This document shows positions 1 to 7,766 of a DNA stretch of 64,000 nucleotides, in pieces (the first letter of the stretch is position 1; each line of letters starts with the position of its first letter). Source of the DNA: an uncultured Eubacterium sp. (GTDB lineage Bacteria; Bacillota; Clostridia; Peptostreptococcales; Anaerovoracaceae); contig CAMNSS010000007.1 of assembly GCA_946555345.1 (NCBI GenBank), positions 62,001 to 126,000 on the forward strand. The letters run 5' to 3'. The notes under the pieces are model-generated. The model had not been told where the DNA came from. It made no database searches and saw only the letters and a program-made list of their open reading frames with translations. The translations under genes were made by a program, and so were the position numbers.

Positions 1-471
1 GAGCAGCGCGAAAATGACGCCCAGGATTTTAATTTCCATATCGGGGGACCAGACGATGAGGCAGAGCCCTGCTAGGGAAATGATGACCGCCAGGATTTTT
101 ACCGCCCGTACTTTTTCCCTGCCGCGCAGCATTTCCACGGTGATGACCATAGCAGGGAAGGTAAAGGATATGATCGTAGCCAGTGAACCGCTTATGTACT
201 CAAACGAGAGGTAGAGCGTGGTGGCGATCCCAGCGTAAGCGGCCACGACAGCTAGCATTGGCTTTACTGCCTGCTTTTCAAGTCGGAATGGTATTTTTTT
301 TATGAAAATATAAGCCCACATCAAAATTGCCGCATAAAAAAACTTGTTAAACAGCAGCGTTTCGGAAACGACGCTTGTTTCAAACGCCATGAACGAAAGG
401 GATGGGACAAGCCCGTAGCAGATCGTCGTACCGACGATGCAGAGACTGCCAGCCAGTTTGGTATTTTTCAT
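1..471 (-). CDS. DMT/EamA-family permease (3' end cut by the window)
   Basis: Inner-membrane permease of the drug/metabolite transporter superfamily (EamA type). Substrate cannot be told; relatives export amino acids or other metabolites. The visible 157 residues hold about five hydrophobic helices (roughly residues 6-28, 37-57, 72-93, 96-114 and 124-142), half of the usual ten. The start is ATG at 471 with an AGGAGG-type site just upstream on the minus strand. The gene runs off the left edge, so its C-terminal half is not seen. It is divergent from dsdA, so the two may share control. Family assignment is from hydropathy and the N-terminal layout (short helix, Pro-containing loop). Confidence 0.8.
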   Translation of the reverse strand, partial: MKNTKLAGSLCIVGTTICYGLVPSLSFMAFETSVVSETLLFNKFFYAAILMWAYIFIKKIPFRLEKQAVKPMLAVVAAYAGIATTLYLSFEYISGSLATIISFTFPAMVITVEMLRGREKVRAVKILAVIISLAGLCLIVWSPDMEIKILGVIFALL

Positions 472-582
472 GATTCCTCCTGCAAAATGTTTTCGGGTGC
501 TGATTCCGGAATTTTGGGTTTTCATCAAAGCTATGGTTTCATTTCCGCAGCTTGCCGCGGGGTGGTGCATTCCGAATCCGTG

Positions 583-656
583 TCATGTATTGTAACATGA
601 AATGGCGGGTGGGTCACGCAAATCACTGTAAAAATGCGGTTGGATTATGCAAATCA
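583..656. promoter_or_regulatory. Candidate operator sites between permease and dsdA
   Basis: The divergent intergenic region has a perfect inverted repeat, TCATGT-6 nt-ACATGA, at 583-600. It also has a direct repeat GCAAATCA at 618-625 and 649-656, spaced 31 bp (about three helical turns). This spacing is typical of activator half-sites. No regulator gene is adjacent, so the role is inferred only. A possible dsdA promoter, TTGCCT-17-TATGAT (699-727), follows. Confidence 0.3.
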
Positions 657-734
657 TCAAATTAGTCGGAATTTTTTCGCAATATTATTATTTGTCATTT
701 GCCTGTTACGGAAAGCTGTAGTATGATAGAGGGC

Positions 735-2372
735 ATGGATAAGAATATGATAATAAAGAAGCATCCTCTTGTAGGGGACATTGCAAATTGCAAGGAAGTG
801 TTTTGGGAAAATCCCGCCGCAGTGCAGCGAAAAACGGGCGTTGATGTGAGGAGCAGCGTGCCGGGGCAGATCGATATCGACGATGCGGATGCGCGGCTTT
901 TGCGGTTTGCTCCGTTTATTGCAAAGCAGTTTCCGGATGCAAAGGACGGCGTGATCGAGTCGGAGTTCCGGGAAATCAGCCGCATGAAAGCGGCGCTTGC
1001 GATAGGCGGAGCATTTTTGCAAAATGCTGGCGAAACGGCGCCGCAGGACGGTGCGGGAGCAGAACAAACTGAATCGCAAGGACAAGCGCCGCAGGACGGT
1101 GCGATGCGGGTTATTGGAAAACCTGCAAAGGGTAGTATGCCAAACCAGGCGGCGGGGATCGGCGTGCTGAAAAAAGCGGCGCAGGAGTCGCGGGGGGCTA
1201 TGCCGTCTGCGGCCTCAGCTCCGGCGCCTGCGGCAGCAATGCAAAACGGCGAGCAGAATCAGGCCGCAGCGCCTGTAGCCGCCTGCTGGCCAAATCAAAG
1301 CGTAACGCCTGTCAATGTACGGGGCAGGCTGTTCTTAAAATGCGACAGCCACCTTCCCGTTTCAGGCTCGATCAAAGCGAGGGGCGGCATATACGAGGTC
1401 TTAAAACTGGCAGAAAAAATCGCAATGGAAAAAGGCGGGCTGAAAGCAACCGATGATTATTCCGTGCTGGCGGAGGAAAAATACCGCCGCATTTTTTCAG
1501 AATATAAAGTTTCGGTCGGCTCGACGGGAAACCTCGGTTTGAGCATTGGCATTATAAGTGCGGCGATCGGATTCCAGGTCACCGTCCATATGTCGGCCGA
1601 CGCCCGGAAGTGGAAAAAAGATATGCTGCGCTCCAAAGGCGTGACGGTGGTGGAATATCCCGATGATTACGAGGCGGCTGTAGCGCAAGGGCGCAAGGAA
1701 GCGCAGGCAGACCCAGCTTGTCATTTTATAGATGATGAAAACTCGCCAGACTTGTTTGAAGGCTATTCAGTCGCAGGAAAACGGCTCAAGAAGCAGCTTG
1801 ATGAGAAAGGCATTGTAATTGATGAAGAACACAGGTTATATGTTTATTTGCCGTGTGGCGTCGGCGGCGCGCCGGGCGGCGTCGCTTGGGGACTGAAACA
1901 ATACTTTGGCGATGACGTTTACTGCTTCTTTGCCGAACCGGTCCATGCGCCATGCATGATGCTGGGGCTTGTGACTGGCCTGAAAAACCAGATTGCCATA
2001 GGCGATATCGGGATAGACGGGAAGACCGAAGCGGATGGGCTGGCGGTGGGCAGGCCTTCCGCACTCGTTTCCGATATTATGCAAAAGCAGTTAACCGGTT
2101 GTTTTACAGTGGTGGATGAAAAGCTCTATACTTATCTTGCGATGCTAAAGGATTCCGAAGGTATTTTTATCGAGCCTTCCGCCTGTGCGGCGTTTGAAGG
2201 GCTTCGGCATATCAATGGCGGCGCGGGTGTTAGCGGCAATGCAGGACGGTATTTTCCAGCGCCTGATGAAAAATCCATCCATATTGTATGGGCGACAGGA
2301 GGAAGTATGGTGCCGGAGGATGAAAAGGTTTCGTATTATGACAGAGGCCGCAGTGCAGGCCAGATGCGCTAG
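735..2372 (+). CDS. dsdA: D-serine dehydratase with low-complexity insert
   Basis: PLP enzyme converting D-serine to pyruvate and ammonia in the cytoplasm (EC 4.3.1.18). Diagnostic blocks are SGSIKARGG (PLP lysine about residue 214), [21 protein letters not shown], a FIDDENS segment and the C-terminal WATGG. The protein is 545 residues against about 440 for E. coli DsdA. The excess is an Ala/Gln/Pro-rich stretch at roughly residues 92-191, between the N-terminal domain and the PLP-lysine block, where E. coli has only a short loop. An 18-nt exact repeat lies within it. Start uncertain: ATG at 723, 735 and 747 are all possible and none has a good Shine-Dalgarno site; 735 is a compromise. Confidence 0.9.
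   Translation: MDKNMIIKKHPLVGDIANCKEVFWENPAAVQRKTGVDVRSSVPGQIDIDDADARLLRFAPFIAKQFPDAKDGVIESEFREISRMKAALAIGGAFLQNAGETAPQDGAGAEQTESQGQAPQDGAMRVIGKPAKGSMPNQAAGIGVLKKAAQESRGAMPSAASAPAPAAAMQNGEQNQAAAPVAACWPNQSVTPVNVRGRLFLKCDSHLPVSGSIKARGGIYEVLKLAEKIAMEKGGLKATDDYSVLAEEKYRRIFSEYKVSVGSTGNLGLSIGIISAAIGFQVTVHMSADARKWKKDMLRSKGVTVVEYPDDYEAAVAQGRKEAQADPACHFIDDENSPDLFEGYSVAGKRLKKQLDEKGIVIDEEHRLYVYLPCGVGGAPGGVAWGLKQYFGDDVYCFFAEPVHAPCMMLGLVTGLKNQIAIGDIGIDGKTEADGLAVGRPSALVSDIMQKQLTGCFTVVDEKLYTYLAMLKDSEGIFIEPSACAAFEGLRHINGGAGVSGNAGRYFPAPDEKSIHIVWATGGSMVPEDEKVSYYDRGRSAGQMR
1038..1103 (+). repeat. In-frame 18-nt direct repeat inside dsdA
   Basis: An identical 18-nt unit at 1038-1055 and 1086-1103 encodes APQDGA twice. 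The offset is 48 nt, exactly 16 codons, so the reading frame is kept. It lies in the part of DsdA that has no counterpart in E. coli. Confidence 0.85.
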
Positions 2373-2773
2373 ATAGATTAGCATGAAAAGGGAAGGGGCG
2401 AAAGCAGGAAGAAAAGCAAAGCGGCTGGAGGGGCGCGGGCGGGCATTGAGCGAAGAGCGTTCCGCCGCATATGCGGAGGCCGTCTTCTGTACCGTCCGCA
2501 TGGAGTATTTATTTTATATGCGTCTATATGCGCCGCTTAGCCCAGCTGCGCATATAGCCCGCTTGCGCCGCTGCGTGACTTTTCCATTTAAGCCGTTTCA
2601 GCGAATTTTCGGTGCACTGATGCAATAAAAGCAGGTTTACCGGGCGATTCAAGTGAATCGGAAATAAGGCAAGCCGGCCGCCCCTGTTTGGAAGGGAAAA
2701 GTACAGATAGGCGGAGCAGCGCAAAGATATGCCTATGCAGGCCACCCTGAAAACAGATGAAAGGAAACAGCAA
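2373..2773. other. Intergenic stretch, no supported gene
   Basis: About 400 nt between dsdA and the thioesterase gene. It has purine-rich sequence after dsdA and several short inverted segments around ATATGCG. An 81-codon open frame at 2383-2628 has no ribosome site and no recognisable protein character. I see no gene, terminator or RNA here that I can support. Confidence 0.5.
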
Positions 2774-3262
2774 ATGAGTGATATTTTGATGACAGGGCAG
2801 CAGCGTTTGGAAGCCCATGTGGATAAGACGCTGGCAGAAAACAATATCAAACAGCGCGATACCATAAACGGAATGATGAAATCCCACAAGGTGGATTGCT
2901 CTTATGCGGATAAGACCATAACCTTTGGCTTTCCCGTGCAGCCGTGGCAGGTTAACCGGGCGGGCAACCTGCACGGCGGCATGATCTGCGTGGCGTTTGA
3001 TTTGACGCTGGCAGCCTTGGCGCGCTTCTTTGCAAGGGAAGACTTTGCGCCGACCATCAGCCTGGATGTAAAGTACGTGCGCCCGGCAAGCGTAGGGGAT
3101 ACCCTGCTGGTGACGGCCAAGGCGACTGCGGCGGGGGCGCGGATCACGCAGCTTACGTGCGAAGCATATAGCGATGATAGCGGGAAATTGATCGCGACAG
3201 GCGCTTCCGTCTATTTGAATGCAGACACAGTGAAAGAACGTGCGCAAAAAACAGCAAATTAA
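2774..3262 (+). CDS. PaaI-type hotdog thioesterase
   Basis: Hotdog-fold acyl-CoA thioesterase of the PaaI/YdiI type, 162 residues, probably cytoplasmic. The signature is GNLHGGMI near the middle, where the conserved HGG loop precedes the long central helix, followed by strand SLDVKYVRPASVGDTLLV typical of the family. Substrate is unknown. Start is the ATG at 2774, preceded at about 8 nt by AAAGGAAA; an in-frame ATG at 2729 lacks such a site. It is a single gene: the downstream ABC operon has its own promoter. Confidence 0.8.
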   Translation: MSDILMTGQQRLEAHVDKTLAENNIKQRDTINGMMKSHKVDCSYADKTITFGFPVQPWQVNRAGNLHGGMICVAFDLTLAALARFFAREDFAPTISLDVKYVRPASVGDTLLVTAKATAAGARITQLTCEAYSDDSGKLIATGASVYLNADTVKERAQKTAN

Positions 3263-3275
3263 TGTATAAAAGTAT

Positions 3276-3289
3276 AATTGTATACAATT
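3276..3289. promoter_or_regulatory. Perfect 14-nt palindrome upstream of amino-acid ABC operon
   Basis: AATTGTATACAATT is a perfect palindrome ending 16 nt before the -35 box of the ABC operon. Its core, TTGTATACAA, resembles operators of FCD-type GntR regulators (general pattern TNGT-N-ACNA). No GntR gene is in the window, so the link is by motif only. Confidence 0.4.
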
Positions 3290-3305
3290 TATTAGCGCGA
3301 TAGCT

Positions 3306-3334
3306 TTGACTTTTTCGGTGTAAAGTAGTAAGAT
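3306..3334 (+). promoter_or_regulatory. SigmaA-type promoter for the amino-acid ABC operon
   Basis: TTGACT (3306-3311), 17-nt spacer, TAAGAT (3329-3334). The leader to the first start codon would be about 60 nt. Confidence 0.6.
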
Positions 3335-3402
3335 AGTAATATCGTTTTGTATTTTATTGGTACTTAACTTGAAATGAATATGTCAAAAAGGAGAAAAAAC
3401 AA

Positions 3403-4173
3403 ATGAAAAAAGTATTATTAACGGCGCTGGCGCTGATCATGTCACTGGCAATTTTGGCAGGCTGCGGCGGCTCATCAGATGACAACGAAGAGGCGAAGTC
3501 ATATGTCATCGCTACCGATACAACGTTCGCGCCATTTGAATTTACCAACGAGGACAATGAATTTGTGGGAATCGACGTTGATATCTTGGCTGCGGTTGCA
3601 GAAGACCAAGGCTTTGAATATGAACTCCAGTCATTGGGATTTGACGCCGCTTTGGCAGCAGTTGAATCAGGACAAGCAGACGGCATGATCGCCGGCATGA
3701 GCATTACGGATGAACGAAAAGAAACGTATGACTTTTCAGAAGCATATTTTGACTCCACTGTATGTGCGGCTGTTAAGGCAGATAGCACAGCGGCATCCTT
3801 GGATGACATCAAGGGCAATAAAGTAGCCGTTAAGAATGGGACGCAGAGCGCAAGCTGGGCAGAATCCATCGCAGAAGAATATGAGCTGGAACTCGTTTAT
3901 TTCGATGATTCCGCTATGATGTACCAGAATGTTCTTTCCGGACAGGCTGTGGCCTGCTTCGAGGATTATCCGGTTATGGCTTACGGCGTGACGCAGGACA
4001 ATGGCATGAAGCTTCTGGTTGAGGAAAAGGACGATTATGCGACGCCTTACGGATTCGCAGTTCAGAAGGGCAAGAACGCAGACCTTCTCGAAATGTTCAA
4101 TAAAGGCCTTGCGAACATCAAGGAAAACGGCACTTACGACGAAATCCTGGCGAAGTATACAGAAGCAGAATAA
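3403..4173 (+). CDS. Amino-acid ABC transporter substrate-binding lipoprotein
   Basis: Extracytoplasmic receptor of a polar amino-acid importer (GlnH/HisJ family, SBP_bac_3 fold), 256 residues. It has a lipoprotein signal with lipobox LAGC, so Cys21 is the likely lipidated residue, followed by a Ser/Asp/Glu linker. The mature start YVIATDTTFAPFEF and the GIDVDI segment are typical ligand-binding elements of this family. It is the first gene of a three-gene operon with permease and ATPase; the ribosome site is AAAGGAG. Ligand is unknown; glutamine, cystine or arginine-type amino acids are possible. Confidence 0.92.
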   Translation: MKKVLLTALALIMSLAILAGCGGSSDDNEEAKSYVIATDTTFAPFEFTNEDNEFVGIDVDILAAVAEDQGFEYELQSLGFDAALAAVESGQADGMIAGMSITDERKETYDFSEAYFDSTVCAAVKADSTAASLDDIKGNKVAVKNGTQSASWAESIAEEYELELVYFDDSAMMYQNVLSGQAVACFEDYPVMAYGVTQDNGMKLLVEEKDDYATPYGFAVQKGKNADLLEMFNKGLANIKENGTYDEILAKYTEAE

Positions 4174-4205
4174 GCAAAAAATAATTAACAGTTAAAGGAA
4201 ACGAT

Positions 4206-4877
4206 ATGAATTTGTTCGGAGTATTAGGCGATGCATATCCGTTACTGCTGCAAGGCTTGGGAATGACGCTCAAGGTAACGGTAATATCATTGGCTTTGGC
4301 CGTCGTAGTTGGCATTTTTACCTGCCTGTTTGGCATCTCGAAGATACCGCCGCTGCGCTGGCTTTCAAAATTTTATATTTGGCTGATCAGGGGTACGCCG
4401 ATGCTGGTGCAGGCAATGTATATTTACCTGGCGGTGCCGCAGCTCGTTCAGCTCATTACAGGTTCGGAGTTTACGATTTCAATTTTTACGGCTAGTATTG
4501 CGACGCTGACCCTGAACGCAGGCGCATATATGTCTGAAATTTTCAGGGGCGCGATCGAGGCGGTCAATAAAGGGCAGATGGAGGCGGCGAGGAGCTTGGG
4601 GATGTCCTACAGCCAGTCGATGGTAAAAGTCATCCTGCCGCAGGCAGTCCGCATTTGCCTGCCTTCGCTGGTGAACCAGTGCATCATTACCCTGAAAGAC
4701 TCGACGATCCTGTATGCCATCGGGCTTTCGGAAATCATGTATTTCGGCAAGATCTATGTAGGAAGGACTTTTGAAGTGTTTGCCACATATACATGGATCG
4801 CAGTATTCTTCCTTGTGATCATTACAATTCTTTCCGTTGTATCGAGGCGGATCGAAAGGAGGCTCAAGGGACAATGA
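4206..4877 (+). CDS. Amino-acid ABC transporter permease (HisM/GlnP type)
   Basis: Membrane-spanning subunit of the polar amino-acid importer, 223 residues, with about five helices. The cytoplasmic EAA loop that docks to the ATPase is visible as EAARSLGMS...ILPQA near residues 121-145. The upstream motif [14 protein letters not shown] is typical of the HisMQ family. Its stop codon overlaps the ATPase start by ATGA, so the two are translationally coupled. As only one permease is encoded, the transporter is expected to use a homodimer. Confidence 0.93.
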   Translation: MNLFGVLGDAYPLLLQGLGMTLKVTVISLALAVVVGIFTCLFGISKIPPLRWLSKFYIWLIRGTPMLVQAMYIYLAVPQLVQLITGSEFTISIFTASIATLTLNAGAYMSEIFRGAIEAVNKGQMEAARSLGMSYSQSMVKVILPQAVRICLPSLVNQCIITLKDSTILYAIGLSEIMYFGKIYVGRTFEVFATYTWIAVFFLVIITILSVVSRRIERRLKGQ

Positions 4878-5617
4878 AGATCAGTTCAGAACCGAAAATC
4901 ATCACCAAAGATCTCGTGAAGAGCTTTGGCTCGCTGGAAGTGCTGAAGGGAATCAACGTGGAAATCGATAAAGGCGAAGTGATCTGCATCATAGGACCAT
5001 CGGGTTCAGGGAAATCCACGTTCCTGCGATGCATCAATCAGCTAGAGGAATCCACTTCGGGACAGATTTTCGTCGATGGGGAGGAAATCACGGCGAAGGG
5101 CGCCGACATCAACAAGATCAGGCGTCACATCGGCATGGTATTTCAGCAGTTCAACCTGTTTCCGCACATGACGGCAATGGAAAACATAACGCTTGCGCCG
5201 CTGACCTTGAAACTCAAGAGCAAGGAAGAAGCGGAGCAGAAGGCCAAGGAATTGATGGAACGGGTTGGGCTATCGGATAAACTCGATTCCAGGCCGTCGG
5301 ATCTTTCCGGCGGGCAGCAGCAGCGCGTGGCGATTGCCAGGGCGCTTGCGATGGAGCCGGATATCATGCTTTTCGATGAACCGACTTCCGCACTCGACCC
5401 TGAAATGGTCGGGGAAGTTCTTGCCGTTATGAAGGAGCTGGCGGCGATGGGCATGACGATGGTGGTCGTTACCCACGAAATGGGATTTGCCCGGGATGTT
5501 GCCGACAGGGTGCTTTTCATCGATGAAGGCATCGTCATGGAGGAAGGGACGCCCCAGGAAGTCTTTGGTGCGCCGAAGAATAAGCGGACGCAGGAATTTC
5601 TCAATAAGGTGCTTTAA
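4874..5617 (+). CDS. Amino-acid ABC transporter ATP-binding protein (GlnQ type)
   Basis: Cytoplasmic ATPase of the importer, 247 residues. Motifs in order: Walker [11 protein letters not shown]-loop VFQQFNLF, signature [15 protein letters not shown], Walker [12 protein letters not shown], and H-loop VVTHEMGFA. This is the standard GlnQ/HisP length and order. The start ATG at 4874 overlaps the permease stop by 4 nt; the track upstream of it in the same frame lies inside the permease gene and is not part of this protein. Last gene of the operon; a possible terminator lies at 5750-5780. Confidence 0.95.
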   Translation: MKISSEPKIITKDLVKSFGSLEVLKGINVEIDKGEVICIIGPSGSGKSTFLRCINQLEESTSGQIFVDGEEITAKGADINKIRRHIGMVFQQFNLFPHMTAMENITLAPLTLKLKSKEEAEQKAKELMERVGLSDKLDSRPSDLSGGQQQRVAIARALAMEPDIMLFDEPTSALDPEMVGEVLAVMKELAAMGMTMVVVTHEMGFARDVADRVLFIDEGIVMEEGTPQEVFGAPKNKRTQEFLNKVL

Positions 5618-5749
5618 GGCGTATTCAGGCAAAAGGCGGGAAACGCCTGGCGGATGAAATCATTTGGGACAATGGATTTTTCCTCGGCGGACGGGTCATA
5701 AAACGAAAAAACGCCCGCAAAAATCACAAAAAACAGAATAACGTTTAAG

Positions 5750-5780
5750 CCCGCTGGATGTAAACTGGCGGGTATTTTTC
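5750..5780 (+). terminator. Probable rho-independent terminator after the ABC operon
   Basis: Stem CCCGC/GCGGG (5750-5754 with 5768-5772), 13-nt loop, then TATTTTTC. The stem is short, so confidence is moderate. The rest of the 5618-6028 gap is GC-rich with no supported gene except the short leader ORF at 5967. Confidence 0.45.
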
Positions 5781-5966
5781 TAATGAGGGCGGTTGTGCGC
5801 TGGCTTTTTTCTGAATTGGTTTGGCGCCGGGCAAGCCGTTTGTAACATTTTTGTGGCAATTCTGTGGCGTTTTTGCGCAGGAAAGCGGGCGGCGGGGTAG
5901 GATCGGGCTGTCACTGGATGCGGAAAAGGCGGAAAAACCAGCTCGAAGAAAAAGGAGGAGAATGAG

Positions 5967-6032
5967 ATGAAAAGCAAAAAGGGGAAGGCGCAGACGGAAA
6001 TGAGAGACCGGAAAAGGAGGAAAGGACGATGA
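5967..6032 (+). CDS. Possible 21-residue basic leader peptide before tlpA-like gene
   Basis: A 21-codon frame with an ideal ribosome site (AAGGAGG at 5952-5958, 8-nt spacing). Its stop TGA overlaps the ATG of the next gene at 6029 (ATGA). About half of the residues are Lys or Arg. The good initiation signal and overlap suggest it is translated and couples to the lipoprotein gene. It may equally be a chance frame; I know no homologue. Confidence 0.35.
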   Translation: MKSKKGKAQTEMRDRKRRKGR

Positions 6033-6652
6033 GAAAAAAACAGGGGAGAAAGCGGATCGTGCTGATCGCAATGGTTTTGATAATCGGAGCATTTGCCAGC
6101 GGTTGCAGCGCCGGGAACGGAGCATCTGATTCCACAGGCGGAATGCAGGATGGCGGAGCAAAAGGCGATGATGGCATAGCGGGACAGACGGCCATTTTGC
6201 AGGAATTTGAAGCGGAGACTTTGGATGGCGGCGTTTTTACGCAAGAGAATTTAGCGGAAAAGGATGTGACGGTTCTCAATTTCTGGACGACGTGGTGCGG
6301 ACCGTGCATTGCGGAAATGCCGGACATCGCAGCATTTGAAAAATCACTGCCTGACAATATCGGGCTGGTCACGGTTTGCCTGGACGGCAGTACCGATGCG
6401 GAGACGGCGAAACAGATCTTGTCGGAAGCGGGCTATGAAGGCGTTACCTTGCTTACAGGCAACGGCGATTTCAAGAAATGCAGCGATGCGATCCAGTATA
6501 CGCCGACGACAATCGTGGTGGACAAAGACGGTAATATGACTTGCGAGGCGATTATCGGCGGGCAGGCGGATCTAGAAAAGACGCTTACGGATGCGGTAAA
6601 CGCCGCATTAAAGTCGATGGGAAAGGCGGAGATGAGCCATGCAGGGAATTAA
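6029..6652 (+). CDS. TlpA-like thioredoxin-fold lipoprotein
   Basis: Membrane-anchored thiol-disulfide oxidoreductase of the TlpA/ResA type, 207 residues. An N-terminal basic segment, a hydrophobic helix and lipobox ASGC (Cys26) are followed by a Gly/Ser/Asp linker. The thioredoxin fold starts near residue 58 with active site WCGPC (Cys90, Cys93) and cis-Pro motif TPTTIVVDKDG. Expected to act outside the membrane. Its 3' end overlaps the next small gene. No CcdA/DsbD is seen, so reducing power may come from the two following membrane proteins. Confidence 0.9.
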   Translation: MRKKQGRKRIVLIAMVLIIGAFASGCSAGNGASDSTGGMQDGGAKGDDGIAGQTAILQEFEAETLDGGVFTQENLAEKDVTVLNFWTTWCGPCIAEMPDIAAFEKSLPDNIGLVTVCLDGSTDAETAKQILSEAGYEGVTLLTGNGDFKKCSDAIQYTPTTIVVDKDGNMTCEAIIGGQADLEKTLTDAVNAALKSMGKAEMSHAGN

Positions 6653-6797
6653 ACGCACGAAAACGCTCTCCTGCATCCGCTGGGGCGTATTGCTCGTTTC
6701 GCTCCTGTTTCTTGCGATCGGGATTGCGAAGCAGGAATATCTGGAGGTATTACAAAAGGCGGTAAAGATATGTCTGGAATGCATCGGAATCGGATAG
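6639..6797 (+). CDS. Small CXXC membrane protein (CD1871A-like)
   Basis: A 52-residue protein with one hydrophobic helix (residues 16-30) and a C-terminal KICLECIGIG tail carrying Cys45-X-X-Cys48. It resembles the clostridial CD1871A family of CXXC proteins, which is typically found between a TlpA gene and a 4Fe-4S membrane protein gene, exactly as here. It overlaps the end of the TlpA-like gene by 14 nt and the start of the next gene by 28 nt, so the three should be translated together. Likely role (inference): passes electrons or thiol exchange between the iron-sulfur protein and the TlpA-like protein. Confidence 0.8.
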   Translation: MQGIKRTKTLSCIRWGVLLVSLLFLAIGIAKQEYLEVLQKAVKICLECIGIG

Positions 6798-7708
6798 CGA
6801 AGAAGCCCCGCAGGAAAAGAATCTCCTTCCAGCGCATGGTTCAGTTGGTTTCTGCTGCTATTTTGAACGGATATGCGGCAGGGTTTGCAAAGGGCAGTAT
6901 TTTTGCGGGACCGAGCAAAGCGGTATGCGTCCCGGTACTCAACTGTTATTCCTGTCCCGGCGCATTGGGGGCTTGCCCGGTCGGCGCTTTGCAAATGACG
7001 CTGGGAACGCGGCGCAGTTTTCCATTTTATGTGCTGGGAACGCTCATGCTGTTTGGGGTTGTGTTTGGGCGGCTTGCCTGCGGGCTGCTGTGTCCCTTCG
7101 GTCTGGTGCAGGATTTGATTCATAAAATCCCAACGCCGAAACGGACTGTTCCAAAGAAGCTTGATCGAGCGGCGCGGTTTTTGAAATACGTGATGCTGTT
7201 TGGGGTTGTGGTTTTGCTCTCCGTCTTCGTATCTACGAGTGCAGGAATCACGCCGCCTTATTTTTGTAAATACATTTGCCCGGCGGGAACGCTTGGCGGG
7301 GGAATCCCACTGATGATTTCCAATCCAGCCCTGCGGGAATTGGCAGGCGCATTGTTTGACTGGAAAGTTTTCGTGCTGGCGGTGATCTTGGCGGCTTGCC
7401 TGTTCATTCATCGTCCGTTTTGCCGTTACCTCTGTCCGCTAGGTGCACTTTATGCCCTGTTCAATCGGTTCAGCTTTTACCGGATGAGTTTGGATCATGA
7501 AAAATGTACGGGCTGTAAAGAATGCGAGCGTCTTTGCCCGATGGCGGTAGAGGTCACGCGGGAGATCAATAGCCCTGAATGTATCCGTTGCGGGAGATGT
7601 AAAGCTTCCTGCCCGGCGCAGGCGATCTCATGCGGGCTTTCAGGAAATGCGTCCGGCAAAATAAAAACACAAAAAATACCATCTGCACCATTGCATAAAA
7701 ATGAATAA
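6770..7708 (+). CDS. Polyferredoxin-like 4Fe-4S membrane protein (NapH/CcoG-like)
   Basis: Membrane iron-sulfur protein of 312 residues. Paired cysteine motifs near helices are visible (CPVLNCYSCP, LLCPFG, YICPAG, RYLCPLG), which is the pattern of NapH/MauN-type proteins. The C-terminus is a bacterial dicluster ferredoxin domain (CTGCKECERLCP and CIRCGRCKASCP). About five transmembrane helices. Expected to move electrons from a cytoplasmic donor across the membrane. Start ATG at 6770; ATG 6779 is also possible. Third gene of the TlpA/CXXC operon. Partner assignment is inference from gene order. Confidence 0.85.
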   Translation: MSGMHRNRIAKKPRRKRISFQRMVQLVSAAILNGYAAGFAKGSIFAGPSKAVCVPVLNCYSCPGALGACPVGALQMTLGTRRSFPFYVLGTLMLFGVVFGRLACGLLCPFGLVQDLIHKIPTPKRTVPKKLDRAARFLKYVMLFGVVVLLSVFVSTSAGITPPYFCKYICPAGTLGGGIPLMISNPALRELAGALFDWKVFVLAVILAACLFIHRPFCRYLCPLGALYALFNRFSFYRMSLDHEKCTGCKECERLCPMAVEVTREINSPECIRCGRCKASCPAQAISCGLSGNASGKIKTQKIPSAPLHKNE

Positions 7709-7719
7709 TGATGTATAAT
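7691..7719 (+). promoter_or_regulatory. carAB promoter with overlapping ArgR box
   Basis: A perfect TATAAT at 7714-7719 lies 17 nt after a weak TTGCAT (7691-7696). An ARG-box-like sequence, ATGAATAATGATGTATAAT (7701-7719), covers the -10 region. It matches the element upstream of argG at 17 of 19 positions. Repression by ArgR is expected for carbamoyl-phosphate synthetase when arginine is present. Confidence 0.6.
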
Positions 7720-7721
7720 TA

Positions 7722-7750
7722 TCAATAAGCGGCGGACTGCCGCTTATTGA
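7722..7750 (+). promoter_or_regulatory. Perfect 12-bp hairpin at the 5' end of the car transcript
   Basis: TCAATAAGCGGC (7722-7733) pairs with GCCGCTTATTGA (7739-7750) around a 5-nt loop. It begins about at the predicted transcription start and ends just before the ribosome site AAGGAG (7757-7762). There is no T tract, so it is not a terminator. It could stabilise the mRNA 5' end or be a DNA operator. Confidence 0.7.
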
Positions 7751-7766
7751 ATGTGTAAGGAGTTAA

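Noticed and set aside
2383-2628. 81-codon frame after dsdA
   Set aside because: No ribosome site; first part is Lys/Arg/Glu/Gly from purine-rich sequence and the rest has no recognisable fold.
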